The notes under the pieces are model-generated. The model was not told the DNA's origin. It did not search any database and saw only the letters and a list, made by a program, of their open reading frames with translations. Shown here in pieces: positions 1-10,100 of a stretch of DNA of 64,000 bases. The position numbers and the translations under genes were made by a program. The stretch comes from Motacilla alba alba (taxonomy: Eukaryota > Chordata > Aves > Passeriformes > Motacillidae). The stretch is from positions 5,740,872 to 5,804,871 of the forward strand of contig NC_052019.1 of NCBI RefSeq assembly GCF_015832195.1, written 5' to 3'. The first letter of the stretch is position 1. Each line of letters opens with the position of its first letter.

Positions 1-580
1 ATGTGTGACCAGGAATGTGCAGTATGAGGTCTAGTTAGACTTAAAGGAAAAAAACAAGAAATTACTCTGACTTGTCTGCTTGAGGATTTTGTGCAGGACA
101 CAAAGAATAGATTCTACTACTCAAAAACCAACGGAGGACACAAAATGTGAATCCTGTAATGAAAGCTGGTGGCCAATACATTTTAAAATCAGTTATAAAA
201 CCAGCATGTAGCTATGAAACTCTGATTTGGGGTTGTTTTTTTCCCTACACTTTCTAGCATGGACACAAGACAATAGTGTGTTATTGTGACAGGCAATAAT
301 AGTAAGATGGACCCTGCTCTCCTTTTTCCTCTTCCCCAGAAGACTCCATTCAGTGAGCCACCACTTAATATGGATACAGGAAAAGATTCTGGGGTTATTT
401 AAACACATTTATTAAAAAAAATAAGATTAAGTATGTCAATTATTCACTTTCAGTGCTGTTTAGTGTATTCCTCCGTGATAGACAATCACAGGAAACCACC
501 AGACATCAGAATGTGTAGGTGACCAGCCTGACCTCTGCTAAGTAAAACAAACAGCAGATGAAGATAAATTCGAATATTCC
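1..580. other. Flanking sequence downstream of MRPL35, no gene seen
   Basis: This AT-rich stretch lies beyond the 3' end of the minus-strand MRPL35 gene. I find no open frame with the features of a real exon, no RNA gene and no clear repeat. Short runs of A occur near 45-55 and 412-422. It is most likely intergenic DNA. Confidence 0.5.
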
Positions 581-586
581 TTTATT
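581..586 (-). terminator. MRPL35: Polyadenylation signal of MRPL35 (AATAAA on the minus strand)
   Basis: The plus strand reads tttatt, which is AATAAA on the minus strand. It lies about 145 bases past the MRPL35 stop codon at 732-734, a normal 3' UTR length for a small mitoribosomal protein gene. No other canonical signal lies closer to the stop. Confidence 0.6.
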
Positions 587-731
587 GTGGGCATAGATTC
601 CCATAATTCTGTTCAGATGATATGCACATGTTTATTTTAAAAAGTACAGGCAGTACAGATGTATGTTCCAAACCCCAGACCATGCCACAGGGCCACTGCC
701 CCTTTCCCAGAGATGTGCAAACCCAAGATTT

Positions 732-2973
732 CTACACACGAAGGTTGGTGCGGTCGTGGTACTTCTGGAAGGGGTCATCAACGTACCAGTTCCTTCTTTT
801 CCAGAAGGATGTGGTCATTTTATCCAGGAGCTTACACTGTGTCCTCGTGCACAACACCAGCTCCCTCAAACGCTTCTTCTGGGCGGCTGACTTCTTCCAC
901 AGCTTCTTCTTATAACCAGACTGTCAGGAGAAAACACACACCAAAAAAACCCCACTTGTGAGTAGGTCGCTGCAAATGCACAAACACAGGCACACTGCTC
1001 AGCAAACCTGGATAAATCCCCCCCTTTCAGGAAAACGGGAGTCTCTCTACAGAGCTTTTTTTAACTTCCACACCAGCCACTGCCCTCCAAGCGAAGGAAA
1101 ACAATGACACTTTACCCTGACTGTAAAGAACAGGCTCTCATTATCCAAAAAATCTCACCTTTCTCCTAACCCAGAGGCCGTTGTGCAGCCGGAGGAACCT
1201 TTTGACCACAGATTTCACACTTTTCCTCTTTCCTTTCCGTAGGCTGCAGTAGGTGAGGCTCCTTGCTGGCTGCTGGAGTAAACTTGGAAGTAGAGGTGTG
1301 ACACTAGAAAAAACCAAACCAACCCCAAAATGGAGAGGGAAACAGAACAGGAATGAAACACCTTTTTCTAAAAGAAATCACTGCCTTTATCACACATAGA
1401 GAGATCAGAAGAGCTGTGGCTCGGTTGAAGGACAACAAGGACTCCTCCAGTATTACAGCACAGCAGCTAGTGGGTGTAGAATAGCAATGTCAGGGCTGGA
1501 CTCTGGTCAAAATTCAGCTCAAACTTATTATTCCACACAGAGCACCTTTTTTTAATCTACTAAAAGCAGTCAAACACTCAGAAGCCAATATTCAGCTGTT
1601 ACTTGGATTCAGAAATTACTTTTAGAATATTAGTCTTTTAGAATATTAGAAAATAGTTTGAGTTGGAAGGGACCTTGTAAATCATCTAGTCCAGCAGCAA
1701 GAGAAACAGCAGTGATTACAAGACTGATTGGAAAATATGGCTGCAAAGAGCATCCTGATTTACCTCCTGCTTCAAGCATTCATGGTGACTGAAGTGGGAG
1801 GCTTTGGGGCTAACACAGACCCACTGCAGAGTGAAAAGGTGCCCAAGTTTGTGTCTGTCTGTCTGTCAATCTATCTATCTATTTTATATCTATATGGGGA
1901 ATGGGGGCAATCTCTTCTCCCAAGAAACAGGACAAGAGAAGGTTTTGGCAGGGGAGGTTTAGATTGACTCTAGGGAAAACTTTCTTCACAGAAGGAGTTG
2001 TGAACTGAACAGGCTGCCCAGGGCAATGGACAACTTTCCATCCCTTGGAGGGATGTAAAATCTGTGCACTAGAGGAGATGATTTAGTGCTGGCCTTGGCA
2101 GTGCTGGGGTAAGGGTTGGACTTGATGATCTCAGAGGTCTTTTCCAACCTATAATTCTACAATATTCATATATATATATATATATGGAGGAATTTCAACA
2201 TATATACTGCACCTATTGCATATGTTATATAATACTACATGTTATTGAATATAACATAGACTATATTAACAATATAATATTAATACACACATGTGTATTA
2301 ATACACACAATGATAAATTACATATGTTACAGGATACATAATACATTCACAGTATATTGCATATTATGTAATGCATATGTAGTGGAATAAAATATATATT
2401 CCTAAATGTATTTATGTATAAATATATTTTATTTTAAAATATAGTTATATATATATACATATATTTGAAATGTATAGTATTTAAATTTATTTATATTTAT
2501 ATGAAACAATATACATCTAAAACAAGTACGGTATGCAAATAAAAAGATATATTAGGTATATATATATAAGATATATAAGATATATATATATATATAGATA
2601 TATATATATATAAGACAAGATGTATAGAGAGAAACTGAAACCCCTTTTAATGGTTTTTCGCACGAGGGAGAAGCCTCGCAGCCGCACCTGCTGAGCACCG
2701 AGGGGGTCCCTGCCCGGGGCCGGTTCTCGCCGAGCAGCCGCGGGGTCCAGAGCGGAGCGGGGACCGGGGCCGGGGCCGGTCCGTGCCCCACGCACCGGGC
2801 GGAGGGGCCGCCGAGCGGCAGCGCACGGGGAGCCCAGCGGCGCAGGATCCCTGCGGGGACACGGGAGAACCTCAGCACAAACATCCCAGCCAGACACCCC
2901 CAGCCCCGACACCGCCACCGCCACCACCCCGCTACCGACCCGCCAGGGCCCCGCGGGCCACCGCCGCCGCCAT
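732..2973 (-). CDS. MRPL35: Mitochondrial large ribosomal subunit protein bL35m (MRPL35), four coding exons
   Basis: This gene encodes protein bL35m of the 39S mitoribosomal subunit in the matrix. Coding exons in gene order are 2940-2973, 2688-2850, 1159-1303 and 732-920, which join into 176 codons plus stop (human protein: 188). Exon 3 encodes [18 protein letters not shown] and then [14 protein letters not shown]. Exon 4 encodes [19 protein letters not shown] and ends [14 protein letters not shown]; both match human MRPL35 closely. The N-terminus is rich in Ala and Arg, as expected of a mitochondrial targeting peptide. Exon 2 is very GC-rich and is placed by its acceptor (cgcag at 2851-2855), its phase, and GILRRWAP aligning to human GILRPLN. 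Only the exon 1 donor GTCGGT gives the needed phase; a competing GTAGCG donor 4 bases further on does not. Intron 2 holds CR1 pieces and a long TA-rich repeat. The last two exons are very sure, exons 1 and 2 less so. Confidence 0.9.
1655..1700 (-). repeat. CR1 LINE 3'-end fragment
   Basis: The stretch reads like the reverse complement of a CR1 3' tail: gagttggaagggacc followed by atcatctagtccag. It sits in MRPL35 intron 2 and is only about 45 bases long. Confidence 0.55.
1918..2162 (+). repeat. CR1 LINE 3' fragment, plus orientation
   Basis: The sequence follows the CR1 3' region: aggctgcccagggcaatgg, then ggttggacttgatgatctc, then aggtcttttccaacctat. It lies in MRPL35 intron 2, antisense to that gene, and ends where the TA-rich repeat begins. 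CR1 is the dominant LINE of birds. Confidence 0.8.
2163..2640. repeat. Long TA-rich low-complexity tract with (TA)n cores
   Basis: About 480 bases are almost only A and T, with pure (TA)n runs near 2168-2185 and 2540-2612. It follows directly on a CR1 3' end and stops about 45 bases from the GC-rich MRPL35 exon 2, so base composition changes very sharply here. It probably grew from the CR1 tail. Such a tract is prone to length change and to assembly error. Confidence 0.85.
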
Positions 2974-3330
2974 GGCCACGCTGCGCCGGGCGGGGCCGCG
3001 CCGGGTCCCGCCCACGGGGACTGCGGCCGCCCCGGAGCCGGGCTGCCGCCCCGGAGCCGGGCTGCCGCCCCGGAGCCGGGCTGCCGCCCCGGAGCCGGGC
3101 TGCCGCCCCGGAGCCCGGCTGCCGCCCCGGAGCCGGGCTCCCGCCCCCCGGAGCCGGGCTGCCGCCCACGGAGCCGGGCTCCCGCCCACACCCAGCGTGC
3201 TCGTCGTCCGCCCCGCTCCGGCTCCCGCTCCTTCCCCCCTCACACCCGTCACCTTCAGTGACCGGCACACACCGACCCTCCGCCCCGGGAGCTTTGAAGC
3301 ATGTTACTAAAGTTTCCTAAAAAACGCACC
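2640..3330. promoter_or_regulatory. MRPL35: CpG-rich 5' region of MRPL35
   Basis: This GC- and CpG-rich block covers MRPL35 exons 1 and 2, intron 1 and the DNA upstream of its start codon (2971-2973). The context of that ATG on the minus strand is a good Kozak match (gccATGG). The block includes a 19-bp minisatellite. It is the MRPL35 side of a head-to-head arrangement with IMMT, whose ATG lies 1.2 kb away on the other strand. No TATA box was seen. Confidence 0.6.
3028..3190. repeat. 19-bp GC-rich minisatellite, about 8 copies
   Basis: The unit ggagccgggctgccgcccc starts at 3034, 3053, 3072, 3091, 3110 and 3129 (exact 19-bp steps), then at 3150 and 3170 with small insertions. It lies just upstream of the MRPL35 start codon, in the 5' UTR or core promoter. 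Because 19 is not a multiple of 3, all frames stay open across it, which creates long spurious ORFs. Confidence 0.9.
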
Positions 3331-3494
3331 GGGTGGATTTGACTCATTGTTTGTGTACATTACTGGTGTATTCTGATTTTTTTCTCTTCAGAAATCTGGC
3401 CGGACTGGTTGAAGGATGAGATAGAAATGGCTCCTGAGTGCTCTGAGGGAAAGAAGGTTTATGAGCGAGCTGTGTTGATAAACGCTATAAAATG

Positions 3495-3845
3495 TGTTAC
3501 ACTCAGGCTGGGCGACTGGAGGAAAGGCTGAGACAGCTGCTGCTGTTCAGCCTCGGGAAGAGACACCTGAGAGGAGATCTCATCATGTGTCCGAATTTAT
3601 TTGTACGCTGTCAGTGCTCGGAGCAGGGACCGGGCTCTGCTCGGCGGTGCCGGGCAATGGGATGAGAGGGAACGGGCAGAAGCTGAACGTGGGAAGAGCT
3701 CCACAGAGCAGTGGCCGAGCACGGGGGCACATTGCCCCGAGCGGGTGCGGAGTGTCCCTCACCGGAGACATTCCAGAGCTGTGTGGTTGCAATCATGTGC
3801 CGTGTGCTCTGGGATAACTTTGCTTAAGCAGGGAGGTTGGACCAA
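3495..3845 (+). repeat. CR1 LINE fragment in the MRPL35-IMMT promoter interval
   Basis: The order of blocks is that of a CR1 3' part: an aggctgagacagctg-like start, gttcagcctcgggaagaga, then ggcaatgggatgagag, gcagaagctgaacgtggga, and a tail near gcagggaggttggacc. It is old and unusually CpG-rich for a CR1. It separates the MRPL35 CpG block from the IMMT CpG block. Confidence 0.7.
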
Positions 3846-4161
3846 TCGACCGACTCTGGTCCCGCCCGACCGGACCCATTCTGTTATTTTTACTTTTATT
3901 TTATTTTATTCCGGCGTGCGCGAGCCCTGCTCGGCGCACGCGCCCCCGCGCGCGGCCACCACCCCCGCCCCGCCGGGGTCGCGCGGCCCGTGCCCGCCCT
4001 CCCATTGGCCACGCGAGACCCGTCACGCGCGGCCGCCCCCTGGCGGGGCGGGAGGGCCGCGCAGGCGCAGTGCCCGCTGAAGGGGGGGGAACGGAGGCGG
4101 CGCCGGCAGGACCCGCGCAAGGCGCCTTCCCGCGGGGCCGCGCCGGCCGCCGCTCCGAGCC

Positions 4162-7100
4162 ATGCTGCGGGCGTGCCGCCGAGCGGGGCTCGCCGCGGCC
4201 AAGCAGGTGAGCGTTCCCCGGGGCGAGTCCCGCGAGCCACCCCCGCTGTGACCAGCCCTGCGACCGGTGCGGCCGGGCCAGGCCTGCGGGGAGGGAGGAA
4301 TCCCTGTGACCGCGGCTCGGCGCGCGCTGAATGACTCCGCACGCGCGGGCCGCGATTGGCTGCGCCGCCTTTGACGGGCGGCCGCGGCCGCCAACGGAGG
4401 CGAGGGGCGGGCGCTGGTCGGTGGGGCGTACTACCAGTCCCAGCGTGCACCGCGGCAGCACAGCGCGGGTCGGAATGCGGCACCACCGCAAGGCGTGCCG
4501 GGACTCTTAGTCCTTAACGGGGGTGGCGGGGGTGCCGCGTTGCTTGCTGGGGGCTGTAGTCTCGGCCGCCATGGCCGCGCTGGGCCCGCAGTTGAGGTCC
4601 GCTTCTCCCGGCCCACAGCCCGGGACAGCGCCGGGAGCCGCGGGCGTGGCGCGGGGGGCCGGCGGGGGGCTCGGTGGGGGACGCGCACGGCCCGCCGGCC
4701 CCGCACGGATGGCGCGGGGATGGGCGGCAGGCGCGCTCCCCGGCGGGGAAGGACGTGACCTTGCCTTCCCCGGCGCGGCCTCCCGCGCAGCCCCTCCTGA
4801 GCCCGCCGGTCCGGCCGCCCGAAGGGCCGGGAGCGGCGCGCCCCGGTGTGTAGCGTGGGGACACGGGTGATGTCAGCTCATGTGTAAGGGGATCCTTCTG
4901 TCCCCGCAGTGGGACACAACACGCGACACCGGGGGCAGAAGTGCCGGTGGGACTCGTGCTTCGTGTTCTGGACTTTTGCCTCTCCTTATCAGTGGAGATA
5001 AGGATGGCGATGTGCTCTGGAGCCTTTTTAAAGCAGTAGGCCAACTTTAGGAAGCCACGGGGATTTATAGGTGAGGGTGACTCCTTTACCAAGACCCCAA
5101 ATTGTATTTCAGCTGCCTGATTAAAAAAATAACCTGATTAGATCCCTTTTATATCCTTTTGTCCCAGTGTTCAATAGCCTGTGTTCACACGATTTAGCAA
5201 AGGAGAAGCTGTAGGTTCTTCCCTCTAAGGCTCCAGTCTTTCCCACTGCAGCTGCTGCATTTCCCCTGCAGGGCTGGAGAGTCCCTTGGTCACCTGATGC
5301 CCACTGAAAAAAGGCTCTGGGTTTGCCTGGCTGTGGAAAGTTTCATCTGGAAGTTGAGAAGACAGAAACCAGGCTTTGGCAGATGTTTATCACTTGAGGC
5401 TATTTGCATGTGCTTGGCTTTAACAGAATGTGTCTGGAATGACTGTACAGCTCCAGAACAGCCAGGGTGGTGCTTTGCAGCTGGAAGTTGGTCATCGGGC
5501 TATAAATATTTGGTGGAAGACTCACAGAGTGGTTTGGATTGGAAAGGACCTTAAGACTTTCTCATTCCAAACCCCCTGCCCTGGGCAGGGACACCTTCCA
5601 CTATCCCACGTTGCTCCCAGCCCTGTCCAGCCTGGAGGTGGACACTTCCAGGGATGGGACATCCCTGGGCAACCACCACACCACCCTCACAGGGCAGAAT
5701 TTAATCCCTGAGAACTGTGCAGACACAGAGATGCCACAGCGCTCTCTGAAGTTTGTTATCTGTACCAGAGAGTTCGTGGTGGAGACTGGGAAAACTTTAT
5801 TCATTCTTTCCTGTTATTCATTTTTTCCTACTTCCATTCTTTCTGTGAGCTCTCTGTTCATTCTTTGCTACCATGAGCTCTGTGTGTGGAGCATCACTAA
5901 ACTTGTAACAATTGAAGTGGCTTTAAGAGAAGGGGATCTTCATCCCTTTCAGAAATGTTTTCTGCTACATATGCAGTGCTGCAGAGAAACTTTTCTCTTG
6001 AAGTATTTTTGAAGTTTTCTGTGAAATGAACAAGGCTTTTAGTAAAAGTGTGTGATGTTTGGCAGGAGTCTTGAATGGTGGGAAGTCAGAGTTCTGTGGT
6101 GAGATGTCCTTGTTGTACCTGATCTCTGTCTTCATGAAGAAAAACTTCTCTGAAGTTTCTGGTTTGCTCTTTCTGTTGAAGTGAATCCCATATTACAGAA
6201 ATTCTGGATCGGGATACTCGAGCCTGGTGCCTAAGAGAGGTTGAGCTGGAGCTCAATGAGCAGAGGATGGTGTGTCCTGACCATGGTTGTTTGAAGTTAC
6301 ACATAAAGTATAAACCTGCAGGGCAAATTTAATTTGTTTAATGATGTTCTGCCGTGCTCTTCTTGCCCTGAGCACTGTGCCAGAGTGAGCTCACATGGAG
6401 ATCTTTAAATGCCCTTAAATCACTGGGGCTCATAATATTAACCAGAGTGAAGGTGTGATGTGCCCTGAAAAGTGATTCTTGTGGTGATTAAATAGTAGAT
6501 AATGAATGCAAAATAAATATTTTAAACGTTGAATGAAACAAATATCATGTAGAGCTTGTGGAGAAGAAGGAAGAAATAGAAACAGCTGTCCTGCAGTGCC
6601 CTTGCTGTGGGCATCCTTGCAGTGTCCGTGCTGCCTTATCCAAATAATTTTCTGTGTTCTGCAGGACAGAAAGTGGTTTATTTCTGCCTTTTGAAGGGCA
6701 CAGCAAAGCATGTGTGATGAATTTCTCCAAAATTCTTCGAGGCATTATTACAAATAAATGACAAGGGTCTGAAAATTTACAGAGTCCTGGAAATTTTGCA
6801 GAGGGGAGATTAGAAACAACCTGCTAATTTCCATATTACGGTGGTACAGCAAATACAAGCAATATTGTTATGGTGACCAAAAGAGAGCAATACTCATTTA
6901 AAAATTGATTTTTAAAAAGATCAGTGATTTTTAGAGGTATTAATGTATCCGGATGTGAGGGAGGAAAAGTTTGGCTTCTGTTCATAAAACTTGGGTACTT
7001 ACAGATTTTCATTTGCTGTTCCACTGGCCAGCTGTGGAAATTTTCGCAGTGACTTGAAAGATGGAGTTGGTGAGGGCTTGTTTTGGCTTTAATTACTGCT

Positions 7101-10100
7101 CCCATTGCTACATGTGTGACAGTCCCAATGCCAGAGATGGAGCGCCTATGTTTTGGTTCCACTCATCTTGATGAAAAATAAATAGAAATGAGGATTTGGC
7201 TAATTCTACAGCAGTCCAGCTTGGAAGAGATCTCAAAAGATCATCTGGACTAAAATCAATAACCTTCCAAAAAACCCCTCCTGGTGCATGAAGCACAGCT
7301 GCTGGGCTAAGAGAAGCAGGTGTTCTCCTCTGCCTTGCTGGCTCCCTGAGCACAGCCTGATCCCGAGGGTGTGTGCTGAAGGTGTGGAGCCACATGGGTC
7401 CAGGGCTGTTTGCCATCACCAGGTGTGAGTAGGGGATTTGGCCAACAGGAACAGGGCTGAGCTGGCCCAGAGGGCAGGTCCAGCCCGAGCAAGGATGTGG
7501 GAGTGACAGTGCTGCAGGGTGGGACTGCCTCCAGAAAGCCTGGCCAGGAGCTCAGAAGTGATGGCTTATTTCCAGGGGAGCACCAGGCAAGATAGCACAA
7601 TCCCAAAGGGTTGGAAGGGACTGGAAATTCAGTCTGAATTGATGAACAGAAAACCAAGGTTTTTTTCCATTCTCATTTTATTGGATCGAGCTGTATGCAT
7701 AATACTGGATTATTTGCTGCTCCTGTGCTTCGTGGTGTAATAGGGACATACTGAGAGTCAGGAGCACGTTTTGGTAACAAAATGATTTGTGAGGCTTTTA
7801 TTAGTGAAATTCCCCTTGAAAGGAGCAGTGAAGTCAAAAAATCAAAAATGTTAGAGAAGATTTTTATTATTTTGTTGCCCTTTCTATCCATCACAATCCA
7901 GAGAACCACCCACAGTGAGGGCTCCTGGAGCTCTCAGGGGCAAGAGCAGCACGCTTCCTCTTGCTGTGCATATGCTCCTGCTGCTAATTAAAAAGGTTTT
8001 GGCTGCCTTTGTGGAAAGAATAAGAATGCAGTGTTCCTGCCTTTTCCTGTCTGTGCTGTTGGACAGGGATAGGACATAAACCACAAGAGTTGTGCATGTT
8101 ATTGCCATGTGCAAAAGGAAATAGAGAAATGTCTTTTGGGGTTATGTTGTAATGAAGCATCTCCCAGTTTTTTCTTTTTTAAAGAAAAAAATTCCCTGTT
8201 GGGCAAAATACCTCAACTGTGGGAAAAGTTCTTTTTGTGCCTTGTACTTGGATTTCTCACGAGTTGTGTATTTCCCTGTTAGTAATTCCCATGTGGATAA
8301 AAAACCTCTGAGGCCAGCAGTGTGTTTTCTTCTGTAGGCTTAGAGTAACTTAACCACTCCTTCAGAGTAGATAAAAATCTCGGTAATGTGGATCTTGTTA
8401 AGTAGAATATAATGAAATATCACTCTTCATATACTAATTTAATTTATATTATAATCTGATGTCTATCTGGAAAGTGTACGTGTTCTTAATTCTTTTAAAG
8501 TAGTGGTCTTGGTTTGGAATCTTAGGGAGAATTGCTTGTATATCTTAAGAATTAAAAGTAGTTTTAAGCATTTAAACAGTTGTTGTTGTGTTCTGCCCCT
8601 CTCACACTGAGCCTTTCTAGTGTGTGAGATTGAAATGCATCTGACACTAACCCACTTGAACTGCCCAGCACATAAATCAGCAAAATAAATGCAGAAAGAA
8701 GCTGGGGTAGGGGTTTATTCCTTCTCATTTTTCAAATTTTCAATTTATTTTTCAAAGAATTTCATGACTTCTTAAAAGCTGCACATGGGAAAGCTCTCCA
8801 TGCGTTCCCAGGAAAGAGTCCAGTGTTGTAGTGCTGGTCCCAGCTGTCCTGCAGACACACTGAGGCTGTGGCACTGGAGCCAGTCAGCCCAGAGCTGCTG
8901 CTGGGAGGAAGATGCTTCCCTGTGTCCCCGCTGACCCTGCCTCCTCCCCCACAGAACAGTCGCTGTGTGAGAGCCTCGCTCCGTCCATCGCGGCCGCACC
9001 GCGGATATGCCACCCACGCCGGGGACTCCGGGTACGTAGCGGGCTCTGGGGTGGGACTGGCTGTGCCAGGGAGTCTGCTCCACATGACAGCAGACTCCTG
9101 GCAGTGGGATGTCTGTGTGGAGTAAATCCTGTTCTCATGGGGCGTGTTCCTTGTGTGGTTCAGTCAGATTTAGGTGAAGGAAATGAAGATGGATCAGTAT
9201 TTATCATGGAAGTTGTGAGCTGGCATCTCACCTTTGGGTTAGTCACTAAGCAGTGTTGTACCAGGCTGAAGTGATTTAAAGCAGCTTCTGGAACAGAGTG
9301 GTGGTCCCCAGCTGCAAGCTGAAGATCACCAACTGTTTGATGTTTGCCATATAATGTAATTTATTTATTTATGTCGTTTACATCCTTTTCACTTTTCTTT
9401 CCTCCTCAGCGTTTCCGTGGGCAAAATCATCGGTGCAGGTCTGCTGTTTGTGGGTGGAGGGATAGGTGGAACCGTCCTGTATGCCAGCTATGACAGACAG
9501 TTCCGGGAGAGCGTGGAGAAGGCCATTCCCTACTCCGACAAACTCTTTGAGATGGCACTTGGCCCTGCGCCTTCCAGCACACCAGTGTCAAAGAAACCAG
9601 TAAGTGTTTCCCATCCAGCCCCACACATCCACTCCTCTGGTTTTTAAGAAAGTGTCTGTGGGATTTTTGCAGGCAATTCTGACAAGGGAAGAGATGAGAA
9701 TCTTGACTCCATGTTTCAGAAGTCTGATTTGTTATATTATGATATTATTATATTAAAAATGCTATACTAAAACTATGCTAAAATAATGGAGAGAAAGGAT
9801 TTATCAGAAGGCTAGAAAGGAATAGAAAGGAATGATAACAAAAGCTGGTGACTGCTCAGAGCTTCAACACAGCTGGATCAATGATTGGTCATCAAGTAGA
9901 AACAACTCACATGGACCAATCAAAGATGCACTTGTTGAATTCCACAGCAGCAAATAATTATTGTTTTTCTTTTCCTCTGAGGTTTCTCAGCTTCTCGGGA
10001 GAAAAAATCCTGGCAAAGGGCTTTTCATAAAATATCATGGTGACAAGTGTCTGCACTTAGGTTTCGAATTCTGGTTAATTTTGCTTTGTGCTAAGAATTA

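Larger units (their letters stand above)
3850..4880 (+). promoter_or_regulatory. IMMT: CpG island: IMMT promoter, exon 1 and start of intron 1
   Basis: A dense CpG and GC-box-like stretch starts about 300 bases upstream of the IMMT ATG (4162) and runs 670 bases past it. No TATA box is evident near the likely start site. The part inside intron 1 (4430-4620) holds three ZNF143/THAP11-type motifs and a second strong Kozak ATG at 4571, so it may be a promoter in its own right. Confidence 0.65.

Noticed and set aside
2517..3310. Several long ORFs on both strands, up to 238 codons
   Set aside because: They are produced by the 19-bp GC-rich minisatellite and CpG-rich DNA, and run into TA repeats at their ends. 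Only the MRPL35 exon pieces inside them are real.
3837..4870. Overlapping ORFs of 87-196 codons on both strands
   Set aside because: They lie in a CpG island where stop codons are rare. Apart from IMMT exon 1 they show no known protein or consistent splice structure.
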